Assembly (NCBI RefSeq): GCF_050571805.1
Contig: NZ_CP192219.1
Direction: 5' to 3' (one strand)
DNA from: Halodesulfovibrio aestuarii
Lineage (GTDB): Bacteria; Desulfobacterota; Desulfovibrionia; Desulfovibrionales; Desulfovibrionaceae
DNA: 64,000 bases
Under the pieces are notes generated by a model, which was not told where the DNA came from, did not search any database, and worked only from the letters and a program-made list of their open reading frames with translations. Every line of letters begins with the position of its first letter. The stretch's first letter is position 1. This document shows, one piece after another, positions 48,781-58,543 of the stretch. The position numbers were made by a program, and so were the translations under genes.

Positions 48781-50676
48781 ATGCAAATTATTTATAGTGA
48801 TTTACTCTGTATAGGCGCAGGACTTGCCGGGGAACGCGTTGCTGTAGAAGCAGCCAAGGCCGGTTTTAATGTAACTTGTCTTTCTATTGTTCCACCACGC
48901 CGTTCCCATTCTTCAGCCGCTCAGGGCGGTATGCAGGCGGCACTCGGTAACGCAATTATGGGTGAAGGCGATAGTCCGGACATTCACTTTGCCGATACCG
49001 TAAAAGGTTCTGACTGGGGGTGCGATCAGGAAGTTGCACGTATTTTTGCAGACACAGCTCCGATTGTAATGCGCGAGGTCGCTCACTGGGGTGTACCTTG
49101 GAACCGCGTGGAAGCCGGCGTTCACACTTACTACAAAGGTGGTAAGCCATTTGAAGCTGAAGAAAAACGCGAAAAACACGGACTAATCCACGCCCGTGCA
49201 TTCGGTGGCACCGCAAAATGGCGCACATGTTATACAGCTGATGGTACCGGACGTTCTGTTCTAAACACGCTTGATTCCATGTGCTTACGCTACGAAGTAG
49301 GTATTCATGACCGCACTCAGGCCGAAGCACTCATCCATGACGGTGAAAACTGTCTCGGTGCAATAGTCCGCTGCCTGAAAACCGGTGAATTGAAAGCATA
49401 TCTTGCCACCGCAACTCTTATTGCAACCGGCGGTTATGGCCGCATTTACAGGGCCACTACCAACGCTGTTATCTGTGACGGTGGCGGCCAGATTGCAGCA
49501 CTCGATACCGGACTTGTACCAATGGGCAACATGGAAGCTATTCAGTTCCACCCTACCGGCACAGTACCTACTGATATTCTCGTAACAGAAGGCTGCCGCG
49601 GTGACGGTGGTACCCTGCTGGACGTAAACGAATATCGATTTATGCCGGACTACGAACCGGAAAAAGCAGAACTTGCTTCCCGTGACGTTGTATCCCGTCG
49701 TATGCAGGAACACATCCGCAAAGGACTCGGCGTCAAATCTCCATATGGCGACCACCTCTGGCTCGACATTCGTCATCTCGGTGAAAAACACATTACCACT
49801 AAACTGCGCGAAGTTTACGATATCTGTACGAACTTCCTTGGTGTTAACCCGATTCACGATCTTATCCCTGTCCGTCCAACTCAACATTATTCCATGGGTG
49901 GCATCCGTACAAACAAAGACGGTGCAGCATACGGCCTTAAAGGTCTGTTCTCTGCCGGTGAATCAGCATGCTGGGACATGCATGGATTTAACCGCTTAGG
50001 CGGTAACTCCCTCGCAGAAACCGTTGTTGCCGGTCGCTATGTTGGTAAAAAAATTGTTGAATTCCTGCAGGGTCACACTGTTGATTTCAAACAATCTGCC
50101 ATTAACGATGCCCACACGAAAGTGGCAGCACGCATTATGGAAATGACCAAGCGCAGCAGCAAACAGGAAAGCGCTATCCAGTTACGTGATGAAATGCACA
50201 GCACTATGATGGATAATGTTGGCATTTTCCGTAACGGTAAAGACTTGCAGGCAGCTGTTGATAAGCTCGATGAGCTGATCGACCGCGCCAAGAACATTAA
50301 GCTTCAAGGCACTGCTATCGGTTTTAACCCTGAAATCTCACTGGCTCTTAGAATACCGGGCATGCTCAAACTTGCTCAATGTACTGCATACGGTGCTCTC
50401 ATGCGTACTGAATCCCGCGGTGCACATACTCGTGAAGACTTCCCTGAACGAAACGATAAAGAATGGCTCAACCGCACACTGGCATACTGGAAAGACGGTG
50501 AAACCCGTCCGGAATTGAAATATGAAGAAGCCTCTCCATACTTTGAAATTCCTCCGGGCGAGCGTGGATATGGCGGCGGCAAAATCATTACTGCTGACAT
50601 TCCAGAAGAAAAGCTTCGTGTGCCCAACAAAGGTGCAGACAAAAAGAAAGCAAAACAGACCAAAAAAGCTAGCTAA
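48781..50676 (+). CDS. frdA: Fumarate reductase/succinate dehydrogenase flavoprotein subunit
   Basis: 631 aa. The FAD is bound at LCIGAGLAGERVAVEAAKAG and covalently at the His of RRSHSSAAQGGMQAAL. The active-site region has QFHPTGTVPTDILVTEGCRG and QHYSMGGIRTNKDG, and the SAAE-like motif is present as GESACWDMHGFNRLGGNSL. It interconverts fumarate and succinate on the cytoplasmic face of the membrane, passing electrons via FrdB to the cytochrome b. A Lys-rich tail ends the protein. Confidence 0.96.
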   Translation: MQIIYSDLLCIGAGLAGERVAVEAAKAGFNVTCLSIVPPRRSHSSAAQGGMQAALGNAIMGEGDSPDIHFADTVKGSDWGCDQEVARIFADTAPIVMREVAHWGVPWNRVEAGVHTYYKGGKPFEAEEKREKHGLIHARAFGGTAKWRTCYTADGTGRSVLNTLDSMCLRYEVGIHDRTQAEALIHDGENCLGAIVRCLKTGELKAYLATATLIATGGYGRIYRATTNAVICDGGGQIAALDTGLVPMGNMEAIQFHPTGTVPTDILVTEGCRGDGGTLLDVNEYRFMPDYEPEKAELASRDVVSRRMQEHIRKGLGVKSPYGDHLWLDIRHLGEKHITTKLREVYDICTNFLGVNPIHDLIPVRPTQHYSMGGIRTNKDGAAYGLKGLFSAGESACWDMHGFNRLGGNSLAETVVAGRYVGKKIVEFLQGHTVDFKQSAINDAHTKVAARIMEMTKRSSKQESAIQLRDEMHSTMMDNVGIFRNGKDLQAAVDKLDELIDRAKNIKLQGTAIGFNPEISLALRIPGMLKLAQCTAYGALMRTESRGAHTREDFPERNDKEWLNRTLAYWKDGETRPELKYEEASPYFEIPPGERGYGGGKIITADIPEEKLRVPNKGADKKKAKQTKKAS

Positions 50677-50687
50677 GGAGCTATGAT

Positions 50688-51476
50688 ATGAGCCGTCGTC
50701 TACATATTGAAGTATTCAGATACAACCCGCTTGATCCTAATTCCCAACCACACATGCAGTCATTCTACGTCAATGAATATGACTCTATGACTCTTTTCAT
50801 CGCGCTTAATATTATCCGTGATGAACAGGATCCGACCCTTCAATTCGACTTTTGTTGTCGAGCAGGAATCTGCGGTTCCTGCGGCATGGTAATCAACGGC
50901 AGACCGAGTCTGGCCTGCCATACACAAACCCGCGATCTTCCAGATCATATAGTTCTCCACCCTCTGCCAGTGTTCAAACTCATCGGCGACCTTTCCGTTG
51001 ATACCGGAACATGGTTCCGCGATGCAGGCTCACGCATTGAAGCATGGGTACATAACGACCATGAAAAATTCGATGCAAAAGCAGAAGAAGCCCGGATGGA
51101 AAACGATTTAGCCAACGATATTTTCGAACTTGATCGTTGTATAGAATGTGGCTGCTGTGTTTCCGCATGTGGTACCGCCCGCATGCGCGATGACTTCCTC
51201 GGTGCCACATCTATTGCCCGCATTGCCCGCTTCTACCTTGATCCCCGCGATGAGCGGAATGAAGAAAATTACTATCAGGTTATCGGTAATGATCAAGGCG
51301 TGTTCGGATGCATGGGTTTACTTGGTTGTGAAGATGTTTGTCCTAAGCATATCCCGCTTCAGGATCAACTTGGCATTATGCGCCGCATGCTTGCCATCCA
51401 TTCTGTAAAAGGAATTCTTCCAAAACGCATTCTCGAAAAACTTCAACACAAAGGATGCTGCCATGAAAGTCATTAA
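50688..51476 (+). CDS. frdB: Fumarate reductase/succinate dehydrogenase iron-sulfur subunit
   Basis: 262 aa. [2Fe-2S] ligands in FCCRAGICGSCGMVINGRPS with LAC. The second domain has CIECGCCVSACG and CMGLLGCEDVCPKHI for the [4Fe-4S] and [3Fe-4S] clusters. It wires FrdA to the cytochrome b subunit. 11 bp after frdA; its end overlaps the fumarase alpha gene by 14 bases. Confidence 0.95.
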   Translation: MSRRLHIEVFRYNPLDPNSQPHMQSFYVNEYDSMTLFIALNIIRDEQDPTLQFDFCCRAGICGSCGMVINGRPSLACHTQTRDLPDHIVLHPLPVFKLIGDLSVDTGTWFRDAGSRIEAWVHNDHEKFDAKAEEARMENDLANDIFELDRCIECGCCVSACGTARMRDDFLGATSIARIARFYLDPRDERNEENYYQVIGNDQGVFGCMGLLGCEDVCPKHIPLQDQLGIMRRMLAIHSVKGILPKRILEKLQHKGCCHESH

Positions 51477-52299
51477 GGCTGAACAGATTCATGACGCTGT
51501 TGTCGATCTGGTTTTAAAAGCTGCGCGCTACCTTCCGGAAGACGTAAAAACCGCCATCCGTGTTGCACGTAATACTGAGACTTCTGATTCCGCAAAAGAA
51601 ATTCTCGGGCAGCTTTTAGAAAACGCAGACCTTGCCAAAGAGTCCGGACTCCCGCTTTGTCAGGACACAGGATTAGGTGTTTTCTATGTAGAAATCGGTG
51701 ACGAAGTCCAAATTGAGGGCAACATTACCGAGATCATCAATAATGCAATGATCGACGGGTACCAAAAAGGTCTGCTCCGCAAATCTTCCTGCCATCCGCT
51801 TACCCGTAAAAACACCATGGATAACAGTCCGGCAGTTATTCATTTCACTCATGTTGCCGGTGACAAATTAACCATCAAGCATATGGCTAAAGGCGGCGGT
51901 TCTGAAAACATGTCCCGCTGCACCATGCTTACTCCGGCTCAGGGATGGGAAGGCATTAAAGAGTTTGTTGTCCGCCGTATGGCAGAAGCAGGCCCTAACC
52001 CTTGCCCTCCAACTATTGTCGGAGTGGGCATTGGCGGCACATTTGATCTGGCACCGTCACTGGCAAAAGAAGCACTTTTCCGTCCTCTTTCTGCTGAAAA
52101 TCCAGACCCTGAACTAGCTGCAATGGAAAAAGAACTACTAGATGAAATAAACCAGCTTGGCATCGGCCCTATGGGGCTTGGCGGTAAGACAACATGCCTT
52201 GGTGTAAAAATCGCCATGCATCCATGTCACATTGCCAGCTTGCCACTGGCTGTAAACGTTCAGTGTCATTCTTCCAGAATTAAGGAGGTTACACTCTAA
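51463..52299 (+). CDS. Fumarate hydratase class I, alpha subunit
   Basis: 278 aa. The N-terminal half of class I fumarases, with candidate [4Fe-4S] cysteines in LPLCQDTGLGVFYVEIG, ENMSRCTMLTPAQGW and GGKTTCLGVKIAMHPCHIA. It hydrates fumarate to malate together with the beta subunit, whose start shares one base with this stop. It has an oxygen-labile cluster, fitting an anaerobe. Tartrate dehydratase belongs to the same family, but the fumarate reductase and malic enzyme context favours fumarase. Confidence 0.93.
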   Translation: MKVIKAEQIHDAVVDLVLKAARYLPEDVKTAIRVARNTETSDSAKEILGQLLENADLAKESGLPLCQDTGLGVFYVEIGDEVQIEGNITEIINNAMIDGYQKGLLRKSSCHPLTRKNTMDNSPAVIHFTHVAGDKLTIKHMAKGGGSENMSRCTMLTPAQGWEGIKEFVVRRMAEAGPNPCPPTIVGVGIGGTFDLAPSLAKEALFRPLSAENPDPELAAMEKELLDEINQLGIGPMGLGGKTTCLGVKIAMHPCHIASLPLAVNVQCHSSRIKEVTL

Positions 52300-52844
52300 T
52301 GCCTACCTACAATATGACAGCACCATTGAAAGACGAAGATGTGGCAAAACTACACGTTGGCGACGTAGTTAAGCTTTCCGGAACTATCTACACGGCCCGT
52401 GACGCGGCCCATAAACGTCTATGCGACATGTTGGACAACAATGAAAAGCTCCCTTTTGAATTAAAAGGTGCTGTTATTTATTATGTTGGTCCAAGTCCGG
52501 CTCCAGAAGGTAGACCAATCGGCTCTGCTGGCCCCACCACCAGCTACCGTATGGATACATATGCTCCGCGTTTGCACAGCCTTGGGGTTAAAGCAAGCGT
52601 TGGTAAGGGAAAACGCAGCCCTGAAGTTCGTAAGGCACTTCAGGAACACACCGGTGTTTACTTTGGCGCAACCGGCGGCGCTGGGGCTCTCCTCTCCCAG
52701 TGTATTACAGCAGCTAAAGTAATTGCGTTTGATGATTTAGGCCCTGAGGCAATTCGAGAACTGACTGTTGAGAACTTCCCACTGCTTGTGGTGAACGACA
52801 GCCATGGCGGCGAACAGTACGCTAAACCGAACTTTGAATTTTAA
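52299..52844 (+). CDS. Fumarate hydratase class I, beta subunit
   Basis: 181 aa. Typical beta-subunit pattern: VVKLSGTIYTARDAAHKRL, IYYVGPSPAPEGRPIGSAGP and TGVYFGATGGAGALLSQCI. It completes the active site of the alpha subunit encoded upstream. 24 bp before the malic enzyme gene. Confidence 0.94.
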   Translation: MPTYNMTAPLKDEDVAKLHVGDVVKLSGTIYTARDAAHKRLCDMLDNNEKLPFELKGAVIYYVGPSPAPEGRPIGSAGPTTSYRMDTYAPRLHSLGVKASVGKGKRSPEVRKALQEHTGVYFGATGGAGALLSQCITAAKVIAFDDLGPEAIRELTVENFPLLVVNDSHGGEQYAKPNFEF

Positions 52845-52868
52845 CTCAACTGAAAAAGGAAAACGATA

Positions 52869-54185
52869 ATGGCATTGTTCACTAAAGAAGAAGCGCTTGA
52901 GTATCATAAACTCCCACGTAGAGGTAAAGTTGAAGTTGTTCCTGTAAAGCCCTGCGTCTCACAGAAAGATCTTTCCATGGCATACTCTCCGGGTGTTGCA
53001 GAAGCATGTAAAGCAATTCATGCAGATCCCGCTGCAGCAGCTCTGTACACAGGCAAATCCAACCTTGTAGCAGTTGTTTCCAATGGCACCGCAGTTCTCG
53101 GCCTTGGTAACATCGGCCCTCTTGCCGGCAAGCCGGTAATGGAAGGTAAGGGCGTTCTCTTTAAAACTTTCGCGGACATCGACGTATTCGACATTAACCT
53201 TGACGTCAGTGACTCAGACGAACTCATCAAAATTGTTAAAGCAATGGAGCCTACCTTTGGTGGTATCAACCTTGAAGACATCAAGGCTCCTGAGTGTTTC
53301 TACATTGAAGAAACACTTAAAAAAATGATGAACATCCCTGTGTTCCATGATGATCAGCACGGGACAGCGGTTATCTCCGGCGCAGGCCTTATCAGCGCAT
53401 GTGAAATTACAAACCGCAAAATGGAAGACTTGAAAGTTGTTGTCGTTGGCGCTGGTGCAGCAGGTATTGCATGTACCAAGTTCTACGTACAGATGGGAAT
53501 CGACCCTAAAAACATCTTCATGTTCGATTCCCGTGGTCTTATTCATAAAGGCCGTACAGACCTCAATCCATACAAGGCTGAATTTGCTCAAGCAAAAGAT
53601 TTAGGTTCACTCGAAGAAGTTATTAAGGGTGCAGACTGCTTCCTTGGTCTCTCCACTAAGGGTCTTCTTTCTAAGGATATGGTTCGCTCTATGGCTAAAG
53701 ATCCTGTTATCTTTGCAATGGCTAACCCAGACCCTGAAATTACCTATGATGATGCTAAAGAAGCCAGTCCTGCCTGCATTATGGGTACCGGACGTTCTGA
53801 CTATCCTAACCAGATCAACAACGTATCCGGCTTCCCTTACATCTTCCGTGGTGCTCTTGATGTAGGCGCAACTATCATTAATGAAGAAATGAAAGTTGCA
53901 GCTGCACAGGCTCTTGCTGATCTGGCAAAAGAGCCGGTTCCAAGCGAAATCTGTGATGCTTACGGTGTTAAGTCCCTCTCCTTCGGTATTGATTACATTA
54001 TTCCAAAACCACTCGACCCACGAGTCCTTGAATGGGAAGTCCCTGCCGTAGCCCAGGCAGCAATGGATACTGGCGTTGCAACAATGCCTATTCAGGATAT
54101 GGAAGCATATAAGAATGATCTCAAGCAACGTATCACTGCTTCTCATGACCGAATCGCCCCGTTCGTAGCAAGTTACTACAAATAA
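52869..54185 (+). CDS. Malic enzyme (oxaloacetate-decarboxylating, NAD(P)-dependent)
   Basis: 438 aa. Substrate and metal region AYSPGVAEACKAI, AFG-like ECFYIEETL, and VFHDDQHGTAVISGAGL, then the Rossmann motif VVVGAGAAGIACTKFY. It lacks the C-terminal phosphotransacetylase domain of MaeB. It oxidatively decarboxylates malate to pyruvate, so with fumarase it connects fumarate to pyruvate and supplies reducing power. The cofactor, NAD or NADP, is not settled here. A 12-bp hairpin without T run (54200-54229) follows. Confidence 0.94.
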   Translation: MALFTKEEALEYHKLPRRGKVEVVPVKPCVSQKDLSMAYSPGVAEACKAIHADPAAAALYTGKSNLVAVVSNGTAVLGLGNIGPLAGKPVMEGKGVLFKTFADIDVFDINLDVSDSDELIKIVKAMEPTFGGINLEDIKAPECFYIEETLKKMMNIPVFHDDQHGTAVISGAGLISACEITNRKMEDLKVVVVGAGAAGIACTKFYVQMGIDPKNIFMFDSRGLIHKGRTDLNPYKAEFAQAKDLGSLEEVIKGADCFLGLSTKGLLSKDMVRSMAKDPVIFAMANPDPEITYDDAKEASPACIMGTGRSDYPNQINNVSGFPYIFRGALDVGATIINEEMKVAAAQALADLAKEPVPSEICDAYGVKSLSFGIDYIIPKPLDPRVLEWEVPAVAQAAMDTGVATMPIQDMEAYKNDLKQRITASHDRIAPFVASYYK

Positions 54186-54199
54186 TCAATGCCGCAGAA

Positions 54200-54229
54200 A
54201 ACCGCCTGCAGCGGCAACTGCAGGCGGTT
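54200..54229 (+). terminator. Hairpin between malic enzyme and DASS carrier genes
   Basis: AACCGCCTGCAG-CGGCAA-CTGCAGGCGGTT, a perfect 12-bp stem but with no T run. It may be a processing or partial-termination signal that tunes the transporter gene downstream. Confidence 0.5.
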
Positions 54230-54295
54230 CCTGAAAGCGCGACGTCTACATATACGATTCGCGCGATATCGTTCCCCCTTAACAGAGGATACGAC

Positions 54296-55648
54296 ATGAA
54301 AAAGTTTATTATTCTTCTCTCAATTTTCGGAGCTATCCTGATTATCGGATGTTCCCTTGCATTCGCTGCTTCTGCCCCTGCCGCAGCACCTATGAAAGCT
54401 TATATCACCCTCGGCATCCTGTTGGTTGCCGCTGTGCTCTTCTTCTCAGACATCATCCCGCTCCCCGTAACAGCAATGCTTGTTCCTGTTTCATTGAGCA
54501 TGTTTGATATTATCCCCGCAACAGCTGCGTTTGCTAACTTTGGTAATAAATGGGTTGTTATCTTCATGGCAATGTTTATTGTCGGTGAATCTACCTTTAT
54601 TACCGGTTTTGCAGATAAAATAGGTCAAGCAACAGTAAAACTCTCCAAAGGCAGCGAAATTCGTCTGCTCGTACTGGCAATGTGCTCTGTTGGTATACTC
54701 TCTGCGTTCCTTTCCAATACAGGTACAACAGTTGTAGCCATTCCTATGATCATGGGGATGTGTGCTTCTGCCAACATCCGCCCAAGTAAAATTCTTATGC
54801 CGGTTGCGTTCGCTGCGTCTCTCGGCGGTACCATGACTCTTGTTGGTACACCACCTAACGGTCTGGTTAACTCCGTACTCGAAAAAATGGGCCCTGCCGG
54901 AATCGAGCCATTCGGTTTCTTCGAATTCGCAAAAATAGGCGCTATCCTGTTTGTTGTCGGCATATTATACTACACGGTTATCGGACACAAATTCCTTCCG
55001 GACAACACAACTGAATGTGAAATTACAGAAATTGCAAAACCTTCCCGTCCAGAAAAAATGTGGTGGTCCCTTATCATCTTCCTCTTCGTAGTTGTTGCTA
55101 TGGCTACAAAGATTATGCCTCTGGTTACCGCAGCTATGCTTGGTGCATGTCTTGTAATCATCACCGGCTGTATCACTATGGAAGAAGCATACAGGTCTGT
55201 TGACTGGACAACCATATTCCTGTTCGCAGGTATGCTGTCTATGTCTACCGCGATGAAATCATCCGGTGCTGCTCAGCTCATCGCTGACACCGTAGTACAT
55301 TACGTAACAAGCCCATACGCACTGTTAGCCGTTGTCTGTGCGGTAACAGCTCTGGTAACCAACTTTATGTCCAACACAGCAACCGCAGCTCTTATGGCTC
55401 CGCTTGCTATTCCTATCGCGGTTAACAGTGGGCTTTCTCCACTACCATTAGTAATGGGTATTGCAATGTCTGCCTCGGCCTGCTTCCTGACGCCAGTTGC
55501 TACCCCGCCAAACACCATCGTGCTTGGTCCGGGTAAATATACCTTTACTCAGTATCTAAAAGCCGGTTGGCCGCTTCAGGTCATCAGTTTCGTTGTTATT
55601 GTTGCGGTTGTTCCACTTATCTGGCCATTCTTCCCTACAGGACAATAA
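54296..55648 (+). CDS. DASS/SLC13-family dicarboxylate:cation symporter
   Basis: 450 aa with about eleven to twelve membrane segments. Both family SNT motifs are present: FLSNTGTTVVAIPM and FMSNTATAALMAPL, which bind sodium and the carboxylates. The N-terminus has a signal-like stretch (IIGCSLAFAASAPAAAPMKA). C4-dicarboxylates (fumarate, malate, succinate) are the likely cargo, given the operon upstream. It may be read through from the frd operon across the hairpin, or have its own promoter in the 110-bp gap. Confidence 0.9.
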   Translation: MKKFIILLSIFGAILIIGCSLAFAASAPAAAPMKAYITLGILLVAAVLFFSDIIPLPVTAMLVPVSLSMFDIIPATAAFANFGNKWVVIFMAMFIVGESTFITGFADKIGQATVKLSKGSEIRLLVLAMCSVGILSAFLSNTGTTVVAIPMIMGMCASANIRPSKILMPVAFAASLGGTMTLVGTPPNGLVNSVLEKMGPAGIEPFGFFEFAKIGAILFVVGILYYTVIGHKFLPDNTTECEITEIAKPSRPEKMWWSLIIFLFVVVAMATKIMPLVTAAMLGACLVIITGCITMEEAYRSVDWTTIFLFAGMLSMSTAMKSSGAAQLIADTVVHYVTSPYALLAVVCAVTALVTNFMSNTATAALMAPLAIPIAVNSGLSPLPLVMGIAMSASACFLTPVATPPNTIVLGPGKYTFTQYLKAGWPLQVISFVVIVAVVPLIWPFFPTGQ

Positions 55649-55730
55649 TGTATAGATATGCAAGCGGAACACCGCATAAACCGAAAAAACGGTACAAGTT
55701 TAAACCTCCTTAACGTTTCAAATAAAAAAA

Positions 55731-55765
55731 AAGCTCATCTTGCAGCAAGGGTGAGCTTTTTTTTT
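55731..55765. terminator. Terminator after the DASS carrier
   Basis: AAGCTCATCTTG...CAAGGGTGAGCTT followed by nine T, with eight or more A on the left. It also serves the minus-strand small gene ending at 55825. Confidence 0.9.
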
Positions 55766-55824
55766 GGTCTACGGATATGATAGGATCTTCTCTTACTATA
55801 AGGAATAGTTTGAATACGCTGTTT

Positions 55825-56127
55825 CTATCTCACAATTGCAGCAGAATGACTCTCCAGCATATGCCTGTATGCCCTTTGCCGTTTCATCATCGCTTTTATG
55901 CCGTTAGACATAATAACATCATCTGCAGCCAACAGGTCATAACCGACCGTAGCAGTACTATCTTTTACTCCAACATGCCTATTCGAGACAGACAAAGATG
56001 ATATCGTTGCCTGTGTGTCAACTGCACCACCCCCATCAACAAACATGTTCTGCTGCTCTTCCAGCTGTTCTGCCATAATCTCGGCAAACGATTTTTGAGA
56101 GTGCTCTGTGGATCCTGCAACCTGCAT
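55825..56127 (-). CDS. Small hypothetical protein
   Basis: 100 aa, with a good ribosome site (GAGGAATAG) directly before ATG 56127, and a terminator after its stop. The N-terminal half is Gln/Glu-rich and helical (SFAEIMAEQLEEQQNMF). The C-terminal half is basic (GIKAMMKRQRAYRHMLESHS). No signal peptide, membrane segment or known motif. Real on the strength of its signals; function unknown. Confidence 0.6.
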   Translation of the reverse strand: MQVAGSTEHSQKSFAEIMAEQLEEQQNMFVDGGGAVDTQATISSLSVSNRHVGVKDSTATVGYDLLAADDVIMSNGIKAMMKRQRAYRHMLESHSAAIVR

Positions 56128-56474
56128 CTATTCCTCGCATTTACTGTAAGTTCCAACTCTCATATCGTCTGCATTTTGCTGTTGCTTAATAATAACTTCA
56201 AAAATTGGTATATTAAGTCCATAAGACTCATCATTACGATCAACTGCTTACATTCTACTCAAATCAATTTGTTTTAAAGCAACAGGAACCAACAACCCCC
56301 TCCCTCCGTTGTAGCGCTTTCTTGTAAGCACGGAATTGCGCGCTTCTTCATATTGCTTCTTTTTCCAAACTAAGTAATTTGTCTGATGTTGCCCTACAGA
56401 AAAAGCAATATACATCTAGATGTAAAAGAAGGCACAGCCCCCTCTTCTTAACGACAGGACGCACACCGGACAGT
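56128..56474. other. Divergent intergenic region
   Basis: 347 bp between the small hypothetical gene and the GAF kinase. AT-rich, no gene, RNA or clear promoter recognised. The kinase frame stays open upstream to 56379, but that part has no ribosome site. Confidence 0.4.
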
Positions 56475-58532
56475 ATGATGGACACCAACACCCTGCTACA
56501 ACATGCCGCTGCGGCTATACGCGCGCAAAAAGACTCAGCAACCATTGAGCTTGCTGACCTTTTTTTAAAACGACTCCCTCAATGGCATAGCAAAGGAAAT
56601 TACCCGGAACTTATTACTCATTTTTCATACTTCATTGAATTAATTTGCAGTTGTATGCATGACAATACGCTGGCACCACTTGCAAAATTTTTCGCTGCGT
56701 CTGCCAAAGAAAAAGTCGAACAAGGCGTTCAACTTGCAGACATTCTCGAAGGGATTATGCTGGGCAAACTCTGTTTATCAGCAGCAATAGTACGTCAACT
56801 GCCTTCCGGTAAAGAGCGAGAGAATATTCTCGCCGCCGTTGACTTACTCTACGTTGATATAAATAAAATTACCGGCGCAAAATATTCCAAACTCCTCACC
56901 CAACAGCGCGATGCAGAACACGAACGCACAAAGTTACTTCTGGAAGCCACGCGTTCCATTACAAATTTCACAGACTCACAAGCTGCACTGGAACATTTGG
57001 CGCAAGTCATTAGCGAAACGCTCTCTCAGGGGTTCTGCATCATTTTCCTGCGCAACGCAGGAACACAAGGGCTTGCTCCGCAAGCAAGCTGGGGACACGT
57101 ATCTGAAGAATACAAACGTTGTTTCGATGGTGTCCGGCTTTGCCCTGAAGGAAGCACCATCACAGCCATTGGTGGAAAGAGTTTTGGAATCTGCGCACTC
57201 AATTCAGAAAGCTTTGCTATAGCACAGGATATCCCGAGACAAATCATATCTGAAAACATGGCAATGTTTCCAATTTACAGCAATACAAACTGCCTGCACG
57301 GTATTGCAATGGTAGGCTCTGCCGTACCCGATTATATTATTGCTCCTAAGCAAAAAGAACTGATAGAAGGTATCCTGCATACAGTCTCTGCAACCATTGA
57401 ACTCGCCGCCAGTGTTAAAGAAAAAGAGCGACAGCTCAAAGAGAGTGAAAGCCTGCGACGAGTTTCCAACCTGCTTTTGCACCATCCTGAAACCAAAATA
57501 CATGACGTGCATACTGTCATTTGCAATGAGGCCAGAAGCATCGTGCAAGGCACAGGCAGCTCAATCCTGCTTAAGGATGGTGAATACCTCCGCCATTCCT
57601 GCGGTACAGGCTTTCCACAGCCACCAATTTCCACATTTCCCATCGCGACCAGCAAGTACGGGGAAATTCTTCAGCAAGGCAACGCTACCATCATCAAAGA
57701 TGTTCAAAAAGAAATCCCCGAAGACCAGAGAAGCGACAAGATACGGACCATGCTGGTAGTCCCGCTCATTGAATGCGGAAAACCTATCGGCTTGCTTCTT
57801 ATTTCTAATAAAGAAAGCGGGTTCGACTTTATCGATAAAAATATTATGGAACTCTTTGCCAGTCAGGCCTCCATGGCACTAAGAAACGCCACTCTGGCCG
57901 AGCAAAGTGATAAGCTTGTTGTAGCTGAAGAACGTCAACGGCTGGGACGAGAATTACACGACTCAGTAACACAGGCACTGTATGCGGTAACCCTCTGTGC
58001 GGATGCAGCAAGCCGTTCCATGTCGCTAGGGAAAGAAAAAGTGGCAACAGAACAACTGCATGCCTTACGGGGGATGGCGCAACAGGCGATGCGCGACATG
58101 CGCTCTCTCATCTTTGACCTTCATCCGCCTGAACTGAAAAATGAAGGCCTTGTGGGTGCTATCCAGGCTCGAATGAACTCGGTAGAAATTCGTTCCGGTC
58201 TTAATGCCAACATAATTGTGGACGGCACAGAGCGACGGCTTGCCCATTCTACTGAAGAAGAAATGTTTCGCATTGCCATTGAGGCTCTCAGCAATGCAAC
58301 AAAACATTCACATGCGCACAATGTTTCTGTCTCACTTGCCTATAAGCCGGACTACGTTTCCATGTCCATTACTGACGACGGAAAAGGCTTTGCTCTTGAT
58401 CAGCTCCCAACTGGTGGCATGGGACTTCGGAATATACGGGAACGTGCCAACAAGTTGTACGCAACGTTGCAAATTGACAGTACTAAAAATAACGGAACAA
58501 TTATTTCGCTTGTAGTTCCGGTAAACTGCTAG
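56475..58532 (+). CDS. Cytoplasmic GAF-domain sensor histidine kinase, NarL-partner type (HisKA_3)
   Basis: 685 aa from ATG 56475 (MMDTNTLLQHA); the start is uncertain. No membrane segment. An N-terminal helical domain of about 150 aa is not recognised. Two GAF-like domains follow (about 175-340 and 365-510; ASQASMALRNATLA closes the second). Then comes the HisKA_3 box GRELHDSVTQALYAVTL with the phosphorylated His, and HATPase motifs (ALSNATKHSHA, DDGKGF, GMGLRNIRERA). It signals to the LuxR-type regulator 11 bp downstream. The stimulus is intracellular, perhaps a gas or redox ligand; a Cys pair is not obvious. Confidence 0.88.
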   Translation: MMDTNTLLQHAAAAIRAQKDSATIELADLFLKRLPQWHSKGNYPELITHFSYFIELICSCMHDNTLAPLAKFFAASAKEKVEQGVQLADILEGIMLGKLCLSAAIVRQLPSGKERENILAAVDLLYVDINKITGAKYSKLLTQQRDAEHERTKLLLEATRSITNFTDSQAALEHLAQVISETLSQGFCIIFLRNAGTQGLAPQASWGHVSEEYKRCFDGVRLCPEGSTITAIGGKSFGICALNSESFAIAQDIPRQIISENMAMFPIYSNTNCLHGIAMVGSAVPDYIIAPKQKELIEGILHTVSATIELAASVKEKERQLKESESLRRVSNLLLHHPETKIHDVHTVICNEARSIVQGTGSSILLKDGEYLRHSCGTGFPQPPISTFPIATSKYGEILQQGNATIIKDVQKEIPEDQRSDKIRTMLVVPLIECGKPIGLLLISNKESGFDFIDKNIMELFASQASMALRNATLAEQSDKLVVAEERQRLGRELHDSVTQALYAVTLCADAASRSMSLGKEKVATEQLHALRGMAQQAMRDMRSLIFDLHPPELKNEGLVGAIQARMNSVEIRSGLNANIIVDGTERRLAHSTEEEMFRIAIEALSNATKHSHAHNVSVSLAYKPDYVSMSITDDGKGFALDQLPTGGMGLRNIRERANKLYATLQIDSTKNNGTIISLVVPVNC

Positions 58533-58543
58533 GAGCATTGAGC

